Source of the DNA: Halobacteriales archaeon QH_7_65_31
GTDB lineage: Archaea > Halobacteriota > Halobacteria > Halobacteriales > Haloarculaceae
Reading direction: 5' to 3'
Assembly: GCA_003021785.1 (NCBI GenBank)
Contig: PXQU01000001.1
Span: 62,001-126,000, forward strand
DNA length: 64,000 nucleotides
Under the pieces are notes generated by a model that was not told where the DNA came from, ran no database searches, and saw nothing but the letters and a program-made list of their open reading frames with translations. The translations under genes and the position numbers were made by a program. Shown piece by piece: positions 54,981 to 64,000 of this stretch (its first letter is position 1; each line of letters starts with the position of its first letter).

Positions 54981-56039
54981 ATGGAATCCGTCCGGCGTCT
55001 CGCGAGACAGGTGCGTCCGCGGCGGGTCGCACACGCGCTGTTCGCACGCCACGCGAGAAGAGACCACCGGCGAGCGGCGACGTGGTTCGCGCAGAGCGGT
55101 CACGCGGGGAGCTTCGAGCGGTACGTCGTCCGACTCTACCTCGCCGCGTGGGTCACTGCGCTCGTCTCGGGAGCCATCGCGACGGCGACCCGTACGACAC
55201 CTCTGAGGGCGGTCGTCGCTGGGGGAGCGACTGTCGGAGTCGTGCGGCTACTGGCGGTTCAAGTCGGGATGACGCGGCTCTGGGTCGCGCGCTGGCGGAC
55301 ACGCCGTGAGCTCGACCGGGCAACGCCGCACGCGGTCGTGACACTCCGTCGCTGTGTCGCCGGCACGACCGACCGACGGCGACTCCTCGCGGCGGTCGCG
55401 ACGGCGACCGACGGACCCGCGACAACGGCGTTCAGCCAACTTCACCAGCGCACCGAGCTGGAAGGCGTCGAGTCCGCGCTCCGGGCGACTGCACGGGCGA
55501 CGCCCTCACCGGCGTTCGCCGCCCTCTGTCGGGCGCTGTGCGGTCCCGAGACCGGGCTGGCGGGCCGGCTCGACGCGCTCGACGTCACCCCACAGCGACG
55601 AGGGCGTATCGGGCGGTTGATAGCCGCGATGGGGGCGACACTCCGGACGGGAACCCGACCGCTGACGCGACGGCAGCGCGGCGAGCAGTGCGAGGCGTTT
55701 CTCGATGCCGTCGCCGCCGAACTCCGGGCCGGCGTGCCGCTGTCGCGCGCCGCAGGGCGGGCCGCGACGACGGGTGAGTTCGACGCGATACGCCCGGCGA
55801 TCGAGCGGTTCGCCGCGTCGCTCGCGGTCGGGACGCCGACGGCGACCCGGCTCGCGTTCGAGCAGTTCGCGGCGGCGATCTCTGCCCCGGAGAGCCGTCA
55901 CGAGCTTCGGCGAGTCGCTGCCGCGCTCGCCTGTGACTGCCCGCCGACGGCTGCGATCGCGGGACCACGGAGCCGGGCTGATGACGAGACGAGAGAGGCC
56001 ACCGCGGCGACGGCTCCCGGAGAACGACAACGTTCATAA
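54981..56039 (+). CDS. Hypothetical protein, possibly a diverged T2SSF/TadC-like half protein
   Basis: N-terminal TM pair, then two helical blocks (TPHAVVTLRRCVAGTTDRRRLLAAVATATDGP; QCEAFLDAVAAELRAGVPLSRAAGRAATTGEFDAI). Confidence 0.6.
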   Translation: MESVRRLARQVRPRRVAHALFARHARRDHRRAATWFAQSGHAGSFERYVVRLYLAAWVTALVSGAIATATRTTPLRAVVAGGATVGVVRLLAVQVGMTRLWVARWRTRRELDRATPHAVVTLRRCVAGTTDRRRLLAAVATATDGPATTAFSQLHQRTELEGVESALRATARATPSPAFAALCRALCGPETGLAGRLDALDVTPQRRGRIGRLIAAMGATLRTGTRPLTRRQRGEQCEAFLDAVAAELRAGVPLSRAAGRAATTGEFDAIRPAIERFAASLAVGTPTATRLAFEQFAAAISAPESRHELRRVAAALACDCPPTAAIAGPRSRADDETREATAATAPGERQRS

Positions 56040-56203
56040 CGGCCTGACCGATTAGTCAGGGTATCAGCCGTTTCGCTCTGCGGCGAGCGGTCTCGCTCGC
56101 CACACATGCCCTCCGTCGAGCCCTCGCGCCGGTACGGGCCGTCGCCAGCGTTGCGGCCGCTCGACTCCCGAACCCGGTCCGTGGCGTCGTCCTCGTCGTC
56201 GGG

Positions 56204-57607
56204 TTGGCGCTCGCGCGGCTCGGACTCGCCGACGAGGAGCGCGTCCGACAGACGACCGACCTCGCGTGGCCGCGGGTCGTCACCGGTATCGCCCGGATGT
56301 CGAAGAACGCGGTCGATGTGGCGATGGTCGGGACCGTGCTCGGCTCGACGGGCGTCGCCGGCGTGGGCTTCGCCGGTCCCTACTGGGGGTTGGCGTTCGC
56401 GCTCGGTGGCGGGACCGCCGCCGGTGCGATCGCACTCGTCTCACAGCGGTTCGGCTCCGACGCCGACAACGACGGGCTGGCACAGGCCGTCCGCTCGTCG
56501 GCCGCGGTGACCGTCCTCGTCACGCTCCCGGTGACGGCCGTGGCTGTGACGCAGGCGGAACCGCTCATCCGGCTCGTCAGCGACAACGCCGCGGCGGTCG
56601 GCTACGGGGCCGAGTATCTGCGCGTCGTCGCGTTCGGTATCCCGTTCGCCGCGCTGAATCTCGTCGGCTCTCGCGTCTTCATCGGCGTCGATGACGCCCG
56701 GACACCGATGCTCGTGCGCGGGGGTGCGGCCATCATGAACATCGGACTGAACGCGCTGTTCATCTTCGGCTTCGGACTCGGGGCGGCGGGGGCCGGACTC
56801 GGAACCGTGCTCTCGAACCTCGCCGGGACGCTCGTGTTCGCCGTCATCCTCCTTCGCGGCAGCCTCCCCGGTATCGGTTCGTTCCCCGTCCCCGTCGACG
56901 TGCGGGGACCGTATCTCCTCCGCGAGACGATCCGCGATGTCGTCGATATCGGGACCCCCGTGTTCGGGCGCTCGCTCGTCTGGACCGTCGCCGAGTTCCC
57001 GATGTTCATCATCCTCGACAGCTACTTTGGCGTCGAGGTGGCCGCGGGATTCGTCATCGCACGCCGGATCTGGGGGATCATGAACACCCCCGGCTGGGGA
57101 TTCGGGCTCGCCTCCTCCTCGCTCGTGGGGCGATCGCTGGGGGCAGACGACGAGGCGACCGCCGAGGCGTACGGGCGTGAGATCATCGGGCACGCCGTCG
57201 GCGTCTATCTCGTCTCGGCGGCGCTCGTCGCGATCTTCGCCGAGCAGCTCGTCGGCTTCTTCGCCGACTCACCGACCGATCCCGCCGTCCCGATCGCCGT
57301 CTCGCTCGTCTACGCGGCCTGTCTCGCTGTCGTCATGCAGGGGGTCTCGGGCGGAGCCGCCGGCCCCCTCGACGCCAGTGGCGACACCCGCTGGCCCTTC
57401 GTCGCGCAGTTTTTCGGTATGTTCTGCTGTTCGATTCCGCTGGCGTATCTCGGCGGCGTCACTTCCCTCGGGATGTGGGGGCTGTATCTCGCCTTCGTCG
57501 CCGAGACGACGATTCCCGCCCTGCTGAACTACTACCGGTTCCGGTCGGGCGTCTGGAAGCGCGTCAGCGAGCAGTACCGCCCGGACGCCGCGCCCGCCGC
57601 CGACTGA
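56204..57607 (+). CDS. MATE family efflux transporter
   Basis: TTDLAWPRVVTGIARMSKNAVDVAMVGTVLGSTGVAGVGFAGPYWGLAFALGGGTAAGAIALVSQRFG; 5' end uncertain (TTG). Confidence 0.88.
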   Translation: MALARLGLADEERVRQTTDLAWPRVVTGIARMSKNAVDVAMVGTVLGSTGVAGVGFAGPYWGLAFALGGGTAAGAIALVSQRFGSDADNDGLAQAVRSSAAVTVLVTLPVTAVAVTQAEPLIRLVSDNAAAVGYGAEYLRVVAFGIPFAALNLVGSRVFIGVDDARTPMLVRGGAAIMNIGLNALFIFGFGLGAAGAGLGTVLSNLAGTLVFAVILLRGSLPGIGSFPVPVDVRGPYLLRETIRDVVDIGTPVFGRSLVWTVAEFPMFIILDSYFGVEVAAGFVIARRIWGIMNTPGWGFGLASSSLVGRSLGADDEATAEAYGREIIGHAVGVYLVSAALVAIFAEQLVGFFADSPTDPAVPIAVSLVYAACLAVVMQGVSGGAAGPLDASGDTRWPFVAQFFGMFCCSIPLAYLGGVTSLGMWGLYLAFVAETTIPALLNYYRFRSGVWKRVSEQYRPDAAPAAD

Positions 57608-57648
57608 CCTCGGTGTACCCTTTTGACCGCCGCGCGCGAAAGCCCGAT

Positions 57649-59049
57649 ATGGACCCGTTCGTCGTCGTCGGTGGGGACGCCGCCGGGCTGAGCGCCGCGA
57701 GCAAATGCAAGCGTGAGAACCCAGATCGCGACGTCGTCGTCTTCGAGAAGGGGAGCTGGGTGTCGTACGCCCACTGCGGCACGCCCTACTACGTCAAGGG
57801 AGCGGTGGACGGGCTGACCGATCTCGTCTCGCTCGCGCCCGAGGAGATCGACGAGCGGGGTATCGATCTCCGCCGCGAACACGAGGTAGTCGATGTCGAC
57901 ACCGACGCGGGGACGGTCACCGTCGTCGGGCCAGACGGCGAGCGCGATCAGCCGTACGGCGATCTCCTGCTCGGCACGGGGGCGCACGCGATCCAGCCGT
58001 TCGACGCCGGACGCGACGTGTTCACGCTCCACGGGCTTCCCGACGCGGCGGCCATTCGTGCCCGCATCGATCCGAACTTTTCCCCCGACAACGCCGATCT
58101 CGGTCCGATCGCCGCGGAGACGCTCCGCCCGTACGTTGATCGTCCGACGCCGAGCGTGGCGGCGATTGTCGGCGGCGGCTACGTCGGCGTCGAGATGGCC
58201 GAGGCGCTGTCGGCACACGGGATCGACGTGCATCTGTTCCAGCGCAGCGATCTGTTACCGGCGTTCGGCTCGGCGGTCGCCGGAGCGGTGATAGAGACGC
58301 TCGAAGCCGAGGGCGTCACCGTCCACGCGGACACCGAGGTCACCGGGTTCGACAGCGACGACGGGGGCGTCTCGGGGATTCGCTACGACGAGACGCGTCT
58401 GAACGTCGATCTCGCCGTCGTCGGGGTCGGAATCGCGCCCAACGTCGACCTCGCGAGCGACGCCGGGATCGCGCTCGGTGAGACGGGAGCCGTGGCCGTG
58501 GACCGCTACGGACGCACCGACGCCGACGGGGTCTACGCCGCCGGTGACTGCGCGGAGTCGCGCCACGCCGTGAGCGGCGAACCGACGTGGGTCCCGCTCG
58601 GCCTGACGGCGAACCGCGCGGGCAGAGCGATCGGCCAGACCGTCGCCGGCGAGCCGACGCCCGTGGGCGAGATCGCCGGCACGGCCGTCGTAAAGGCGTT
58701 CGAGCTGGGGGCGGGGCGTGCGGGCTTCGTCACCGAGCACGCGGCGCGGGAGGCCGGCTTCGAGCCAGTTTCGGAGACGATCACGGCGGGGTCGCGCTCG
58801 GGCTACTACCCCGGGGCGGCGGAGACGACGGTGACACTCACCGCCGATCGCGGGACCGGGCGCGTCCTCGGCGGGAGCGTCGTCGGGACCGACCGCGCGG
58901 CAAAGCGCATCGACACGCTCGCGACCGCACTCGATGCGGGCCACACCGTCAGCGAGATAGAACGGCTCGATCTGGCGTACGCGCCCCCGTTCTCGCCCGT
59001 CTGGGACCCGATCCTCGTCGCGGCGAAGGTGCTGTCGGACTCGGTGTGA
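57649..59049 (+). CDS. FAD-dependent pyridine nucleotide-disulfide oxidoreductase (NADH oxidase/CoA-disulfide reductase-like)
   Basis: FVVVGGDAAGLSAASKCKRENPDRDVVVFEKGSWVSYAHCGTPYYVKG; GDLLLGTGA; VAAIVGGGYVGVEMAEAL; YAAGDCAE. Confidence 0.92.
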   Translation: MDPFVVVGGDAAGLSAASKCKRENPDRDVVVFEKGSWVSYAHCGTPYYVKGAVDGLTDLVSLAPEEIDERGIDLRREHEVVDVDTDAGTVTVVGPDGERDQPYGDLLLGTGAHAIQPFDAGRDVFTLHGLPDAAAIRARIDPNFSPDNADLGPIAAETLRPYVDRPTPSVAAIVGGGYVGVEMAEALSAHGIDVHLFQRSDLLPAFGSAVAGAVIETLEAEGVTVHADTEVTGFDSDDGGVSGIRYDETRLNVDLAVVGVGIAPNVDLASDAGIALGETGAVAVDRYGRTDADGVYAAGDCAESRHAVSGEPTWVPLGLTANRAGRAIGQTVAGEPTPVGEIAGTAVVKAFELGAGRAGFVTEHAAREAGFEPVSETITAGSRSGYYPGAAETTVTLTADRGTGRVLGGSVVGTDRAAKRIDTLATALDAGHTVSEIERLDLAYAPPFSPVWDPILVAAKVLSDSV

Positions 59050-59084
59050 GAACGCTTATATATCGACCGGGGTAGTAGCCGAGT

Positions 59085-59303
59085 ATGTTCCCGTTCGTCT
59101 CGCTCCAAGTCGCCGGTGCGATCGGACTGCTCGGCCTGCTCGTCTTCGTCGCGTTCATTGGACTGACGGTATGGGTGTACAAGGACGCACAACAGCACAG
59201 CGAACAGCCGGCGTTCCTGTGGGCTGCCGTCGTCTTTCTCGCGCCGCTCATCGGGATTCTCCTCTACATGTTCATCGGTCGCGAGTCCGACGAAAGCTAC
59301 TGA
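59085..59303 (+). CDS. Small membrane protein (PLDc_N-like)
   Basis: VWVYKDAQQHSEQPAFLWAAVVFLAPLIGILLYMFIGRESDES. Confidence 0.7.
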   Translation: MFPFVSLQVAGAIGLLGLLVFVAFIGLTVWVYKDAQQHSEQPAFLWAAVVFLAPLIGILLYMFIGRESDESY

Positions 59304-59344
59304 CGCCGCTACACCTTTGAGTCGTGAAGTCCAACCTCTGAGTG

Positions 59345-59617
59345 ATGATGTCATCATTTGACCCGGCGAAGAGTGCGGCGTCAACGGGCGCGAGCCTCGG
59401 TGCGAGCCTCGGCGCGCGGGCCGGTCCGGTCGGAGCCGGGGTCGGTGCTGGCTTCGGTGCGGCCGGTGGCTACATCGCCGGCGCGCTCGCCGTACCGATT
59501 CCGGGGCGGTCGGTTCTGCCGGACGGCGGCGAGATAGAGCCGCGTGATGACTCGTCCGAGCCGGCGACGACCGGGCAGTCGGACGACGTGGTCCGGATTC
59601 CAGTCACGGAGGCGTAG
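59345..59617 (+). CDS. Glycine-zipper-like small protein
   Basis: [43 protein letters not shown]; short hydrophilic tail. Confidence 0.5.
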   Translation: MMSSFDPAKSAASTGASLGASLGARAGPVGAGVGAGFGAAGGYIAGALAVPIPGRSVLPDGGEIEPRDDSSEPATTGQSDDVVRIPVTEA

Positions 59618-61085
59618 ATGGCTCCAACGGTTCGGTATCGACGTGCTCGGCGACGAGTCGCGCGGCCGCGTCGTAGGGGTTCGTCTCGCTCGACTCGTCG
59701 GGCGGGCGTTCGACCCCCGCCGACGCGAAGACGGTATCGAGAAACGCCTCTCTGAGCGGCTCGTTCTCGAACAGCCCGTGGAGATACGTGCCGAGGGTGT
59801 CCCCCGAGACGGCGCTATCCGGTCCGAGCGGCGCGGGAACGTCGGCCAGCCGCCGGGTCTCGCCGGCGTGAATCTCGTAGCCACTGGCCGTCCCGGTGGC
59901 TCCGGCGATCGGTCCCCGCCCCTCGACCGCGACGCTCGTCTGTGTCACTCGCTTCTCAGCCGAGAAGGTCGTCTCGACGGGAAGCGAGCCGAAGCCAGCG
60001 ATCGTCTCGGTGTCGCCCGTTCCCTCAATGTTCGCGCCGCGGAGTCGCTCACCGAGCATCTGGTAGCCGCCACAGATACCGACAGTCGGCCCGTCGAAGG
60101 CGGCGAGTCGATCACCGAAGTCGGCGGCGTGGAGTTCCTGTAAGTCGTCGACGGTGTTCTTCGTCCCCGGGAGGACGAGCGCGTCACAGTCGAGCGGGGC
60201 GTCGGGGGCGAGATACGCGAGATCGACGCCCGGTGTGTCGGCCAGCGGCTCGACGTCCGTCGCGTTCGAGATGTGTGAGAGCCGGACGACGCCGATCGTG
60301 ACGCCCGACTCCGAACTCGAACCCTTCCTGTCGGGGTCGGGATCGGGGATTCCGACGCTGTCCTCCTCGGGAAGCCCGGGATCGTCGTACGGAACGACGC
60401 CGAGGACGGGAACCCCGGTGCGGGCTTCGAGGTCCTCGATACCCGGATCGAGCAGATCACGCGACCCTCGGAACTTCGTGATGACGACTCCGGCGACGCG
60501 GGCTTCGAGATCGTCGGGCATCAGTTCGAGCGTGCCGACGAGATGCGCGAAGACGCCGCCGCGCTCGATGTCCGCGACGAGGAGAATATCGGCGTCACCG
60601 AACCGGGCGGTCTCGACGTTGGCGAGATCGCGGTGGAGCAGGTTCGGCTCGGCGACGGAGCCGGCTCCCTCTGCGATGATAAGCTCGTTGTCGCTGGCGA
60701 GCCGGGCGTGGGCCGCGACGGCGGCCTCACGCGCCTCGGTCCAGTGGTCGTCGTAGTAGTCGGCGACGGAGGCGTTGGCGACGGGGCGACCGTTCACGAC
60801 GAGCTGGCTCTCGCCGTCGCCGCGCGGTTTCAGGAGGACGGGGTTGTGATCGGTCGTCGGGGGACACCGCGCGGCCCGCGCCTGTACGTACTGCGAGACG
60901 CCGATCTCGCCGTACGGCTCCGTACCGACCGTCGCAGTGACGGCACGCGCGTTGTTCGACATGTTCTGTGCTTTGAACGGGGCGACGTCGTAGCCGCGGT
61001 CGGCAAGCAGGCGACAGAGCCCGGCGGCGACGGTGGACTTCCCGACGTGGCTCGCCGTCCCGGCGACGAGGAGCGTGCGGGTCAC
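59604..61085 (-). CDS. cbiP: Cobyric acid synthase
   Basis: [46 protein letters not shown] ... [13 protein letters not shown] ... YLHGLFEN. Confidence 0.94.
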   Translation of the reverse strand: MTRTLLVAGTASHVGKSTVAAGLCRLLADRGYDVAPFKAQNMSNNARAVTATVGTEPYGEIGVSQYVQARAARCPPTTDHNPVLLKPRGDGESQLVVNGRPVANASVADYYDDHWTEAREAAVAAHARLASDNELIIAEGAGSVAEPNLLHRDLANVETARFGDADILLVADIERGGVFAHLVGTLELMPDDLEARVAGVVITKFRGSRDLLDPGIEDLEARTGVPVLGVVPYDDPGLPEEDSVGIPDPDPDRKGSSSESGVTIGVVRLSHISNATDVEPLADTPGVDLAYLAPDAPLDCDALVLPGTKNTVDDLQELHAADFGDRLAAFDGPTVGICGGYQMLGERLRGANIEGTGDTETIAGFGSLPVETTFSAEKRVTQTSVAVEGRGPIAGATGTASGYEIHAGETRRLADVPAPLGPDSAVSGDTLGTYLHGLFENEPLREAFLDTVFASAGVERPPDESSETNPYDAAARLVAEHVDTEPLEPSTPP

Positions 61086-61290
61086 GGTCTCAGCGGGCGC
61101 GTCTCGGGCGCGAACGTGCTCTGGTGCATACGACCCTATTCGCCCAGCGGGTTTAATTTCTCTCGCGTCGCGATCTCCCGCCTACGACGACGGCACACAC
61201 TCGTTCCAGTCGACGGGTCGAGCGTGGAGCTAACACTGTTCTCACACGCCTGTGAGATATCTCCGGGCGGGATGACGTCGCTGTCGCCAC

Positions 61291-62697
61291 TCAGGCCGGG
61301 CAGTCGAACTGACCGAGTGAGCGCCGCTTCGGCGACTCGGTCTCGGGATACGTCTCCTGTGTGACGTGGACGAGATCGACGCTCGCGAGCCGCGAGTCGT
61401 GTCGGGCGGCCCACCGGTCACAGAGATACGCAGCGAAGCCGGGCCGGAGTGTCGGGGTCCCGGAGAGCGTGTCGAGATACAGATACCAGTAGATACTGGG
61501 GTAGGTAGACGTGCTGTCGGCCACGGCGAACGCCGGATCGCCACCGCGGAACGCGTCCACCTGTTCGCCGTCGGTCGTCGTCCCGACTGGAACGTCCCAC
61601 GTATCTGCGGTCTTGGGATGCGGTGCGAACATATCCCACCGGCGCTCGGTCGGGTCAACGGGTGCGGCCGGGAGCGCGACGAGACCGACGCTCGCGGTCG
61701 ACCAGACGAGGACGAACGCCAGCAGGCCGGCAGCAAGCGTCTGTGTGGCAGGTCGCGGAAACGCCGGATGCCAGTCTCCGGGCGTCGGGACGATGCTCGC
61801 TCGGTCGCGAACGCTGGCGCGGAGGGTGTTGGTCCGTCGCTCCACGCGGTCCCAGACCGCGGTGGGGACGAAGAGGAGCAGACTCGCCATCGAGATGAGC
61901 GGAAACACCCCGAGCCGGAGGGTGAGAAACATGAACAGATGGCCGCCGGCGAGAGCGGCGACGAGCAGGGTTCGAACCCGTCTGCGTGCGAGGACGAGCA
62001 GCGGCGAGCAGACGAGCAGCGCCATCCACGCGTGGCTCCCGACGGCGAGCAGCGGCGTGCCCGCGACGAGATCACCGAGACCGACGGTGAGCGCGTCCAC
62101 CTGATAAATATACTGGACGGCAACCCCTTCGACCCAGAGATCGCCGCGCAGCTTGAGTACGGCATTGACGGCGTAGACGACGACCACCTGAACGAGGACG
62201 CCCGCAGTGGCCAGCGAGGCGATGCGGTCGGTAGTGGAGCCACGGCGGGCGTCCAGCCCCCAGCGTCGACCGGCGGGGACGAGTGCAAACCACAACATGA
62301 GCCGGCGCAGGAGCCAGTCACCCGCGTTGACGACGGCGATATTCCGCGTGTACAACGACAACAGCAGGACGAACAGCGCGAACGCGGCCAGCCGGCTCCG
62401 GTAACCAACGGTGAAGGCGACCGCAGCCAGTGCCGTCAGTCCGAACAGGAGGAGGGCCCACACGAGCGACCCCGAGAGCGTGTACAGCGAGAGCTGTCCG
62501 ATGAACGGATACGCCTCCAACAGGAGCGAGCGCGGTAGTACGCCGGCGTCGGTGTACATCGCGGCGAGGTTCGGGAGTCGGAGCGCGAGATCACAGAGGA
62601 CGAGGAGACCGAGCGCGATACGGGCGACGGCGAGACCACGGGCGTCGATACCGAACCGGTCGGCAAGCGGCTCGCGAAGCGACGGAGGGAGGGACAC
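61291..62697 (-). CDS. HTTM (vitamin K-dependent carboxylase-like) membrane protein
   Basis: LALRLPNLAAMYTDAGVLPRSLLLE ... LALVPAGRRWGLD ... GTPLLAVGSHAWMALLVCSPLLVLARRR; GTG start. Confidence 0.85.
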   Translation of the reverse strand: MSLPPSLREPLADRFGIDARGLAVARIALGLLVLCDLALRLPNLAAMYTDAGVLPRSLLLEAYPFIGQLSLYTLSGSLVWALLLFGLTALAAVAFTVGYRSRLAAFALFVLLLSLYTRNIAVVNAGDWLLRRLMLWFALVPAGRRWGLDARRGSTTDRIASLATAGVLVQVVVVYAVNAVLKLRGDLWVEGVAVQYIYQVDALTVGLGDLVAGTPLLAVGSHAWMALLVCSPLLVLARRRVRTLLVAALAGGHLFMFLTLRLGVFPLISMASLLLFVPTAVWDRVERRTNTLRASVRDRASIVPTPGDWHPAFPRPATQTLAAGLLAFVLVWSTASVGLVALPAAPVDPTERRWDMFAPHPKTADTWDVPVGTTTDGEQVDAFRGGDPAFAVADSTSTYPSIYWYLYLDTLSGTPTLRPGFAAYLCDRWAARHDSRLASVDLVHVTQETYPETESPKRRSLGQFDCPA

Positions 62698-62734
62698 AGA
62701 AACAGGAACGGCGAGTCGCCGTATATGTGTTCGG

Positions 62735-64000
62735 TCAGTCGTCGGCGGAAGCGGGAACCGTCGTTCCGACCCGGCGATCGAGGAACTCGTCGAGGATGCG
62801 GAACAGACGGATCTTCTGGTCGATGTCGGAGGAGGCGTGGCCCTCCTCGCCGAGTTCGACGTACTCGAACTCGCCGTCCTCGCCGCCGTCGTAGCCGAGG
62901 GATTCGAGCCGGTCGCGGTAGAGCCGCGCCTGCGAGACGGGAACACGGCGGTCGTTGACCCCGTGGACCATCAGCAGCGGGCAGTCGAGGTGCTCCGCGT
63001 GCTCGATCGGCGAGCGCTCGCGGTACAGCTCCGGATTCGCCTCGGGCGTGCCGAGGTTCTTCTCCATCAGCTCCGTGCGGAAATGCGGCATCGTCGTCTC
63101 GAACATCTCCGTCAGATCGGTGAGACCGATCCACGCGATCCCGGCCGCGTAGAGGTCCGGATACTGGACGGTCTGCCAGTAGGCGGAGTAGCCGCCGTAA
63201 GAGCCGCCGAAGGAGACGACGCGGTCGGCATCGAGATAGTCGTGCTCACCGAGCACGTGCTCGGTCGCGACGGCGATGTCTCCCTGTTCGGCCCCGCCCC
63301 AGTCCTCGTACAGCGTCTCGACGAACTCGCGGCCGCGACCGGTCGAGCCGCGGTAGTTCACCTTCAGGACGGAGAAGCCCCGAGAGACGAGGAACTGCGT
63401 GTACAGATCGAAGTTGCGGTAGTCCGCCGCACGCGGGCCGCCGTGCGGGTTGACGATGAGCGGCGACGGGCGAACGCCCGAGTCGTACAGGAGCCCACCG
63501 ATTTCGAGCGTCTCGGAGGGGTCGTGCTCGACGGCGGCCTGTCGGGTCTCCGGGACGCCGTCGGAGTCGAACGTGAAGTACTCCGCATCGGCGAAGTCGT
63601 CGGCATCGAACGGGCCGTAGTCGGCCGCGAGCAGGGTCTCCGTCGTATCCTCAGACAGATCGTACGCGTACAGCGACGATCGCGTCGTCGGCGTGGTGTT
63701 CGTGAGGATGACGCGGTCGTCGTCGATCTGCGTGTTGTCGGTCCCGGCGAAGGCGGCGACCCCCTCGTCGGTGTCGAGTTCGCGCGACTCGCCGGTGTCG
63801 AGATCGTAGACGATCGGGACGACGGCCGCATCACGCGTCCGGTGTGCGAGAAACCGGGAGCCGTCATCGAGGAAGGCAACGGGCGACTCCTCGCTGTCGG
63901 AGTCGAACCACTCGACCGACTCCGTCTCGAAGTCGTAGACGCCGGCTCGACCGAGATCGGTCGAGTTGTCCGAGACGAGCAGGCTCGACCCGTCCGGTGA
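62735..64000 (-). CDS. S9 family peptidase (prolyl oligopeptidase/acylaminoacyl-peptidase type), start beyond window
   Basis: IVNPHGGPRAADYRNFDLYTQFLVSRGFSVLKVNYRGSTGRGREF ... FGGSYGGYSAYW ... LMVHGVNDRRVP; frame open to window end. Confidence 0.92.
   Translation of the reverse strand, partial: SPDGSSLLVSDNSTDLGRAGVYDFETESVEWFDSDSEESPVAFLDDGSRFLAHRTRDAAVVPIVYDLDTGESRELDTDEGVAAFAGTDNTQIDDDRVILTNTTPTTRSSLYAYDLSEDTTETLLAADYGPFDADDFADAEYFTFDSDGVPETRQAAVEHDPSETLEIGGLLYDSGVRPSPLIVNPHGGPRAADYRNFDLYTQFLVSRGFSVLKVNYRGSTGRGREFVETLYEDWGGAEQGDIAVATEHVLGEHDYLDADRVVSFGGSYGGYSAYWQTVQYPDLYAAGIAWIGLTDLTEMFETTMPHFRTELMEKNLGTPEANPELYRERSPIEHAEHLDCPLLMVHGVNDRRVPVSQARLYRDRLESLGYDGGEDGEFEYVELGEEGHASSDIDQKIRLFRILDEFLDRRVGTTVPASADD

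Overview
A 64 kb, GC-rich haloarchaeal chromosomal window with dense, tightly packed genes. Housekeeping and metabolic genes: ppa 3' end, nrdJ with a 150-aa mini-intein, a trpD-F-E-G operon, a CBS-domain protein, dnaG, gatD, cbiP/cobQ, an S9 peptidase, a sodium:solute symporter and a MATE transporter. Surface and secretion genes: a type IV pilus-like assembly cluster (ATPase, TadC-like membrane protein, five pilin-like proteins, one a giant PKD/VCBS protein) and a DUF4129/DUF7269/DUF58/DUF7519 cluster without moxR. Three tRNA genes were read from sequence: Ser-CGA, intron-containing Met-CAT and Val-GAC. Two accessory loci stand out. (1) A vapBC-type toxin-antitoxin pair at 24.36-25.02 kb lies between a 37-nt CRISPR-like repeat (GTTGCAACAGGGAAGAAACCCACTACGGGATTGAAAC) and a degenerate direct copy that abuts the 3' end of tRNA-Met; a third, inverted degenerate copy lies upstream. 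No cas genes are visible. (2) A 3.7 kb integrative-element remnant at 41,192-44,930 is bounded by perfect 52-bp direct repeats. The repeats duplicate the 5' coding end of a DUF6293/HFX_2341-like (possibly CARF-wHTH) regulator rather than a tRNA. The element carries a decayed tyrosine integrase and appears to have replaced the regulator's promoter with one at the same spacing. Other points: palindromic tRNA-Ser-tail repeats, a KaiC-like gene next to a Cys-less LOV-like apparent pseudokinase, TGTACA boxes upstream of trpD, and a palindrome plus possible leader peptide upstream of nrdJ. All family assignments come from reading protein sequences without database searches.
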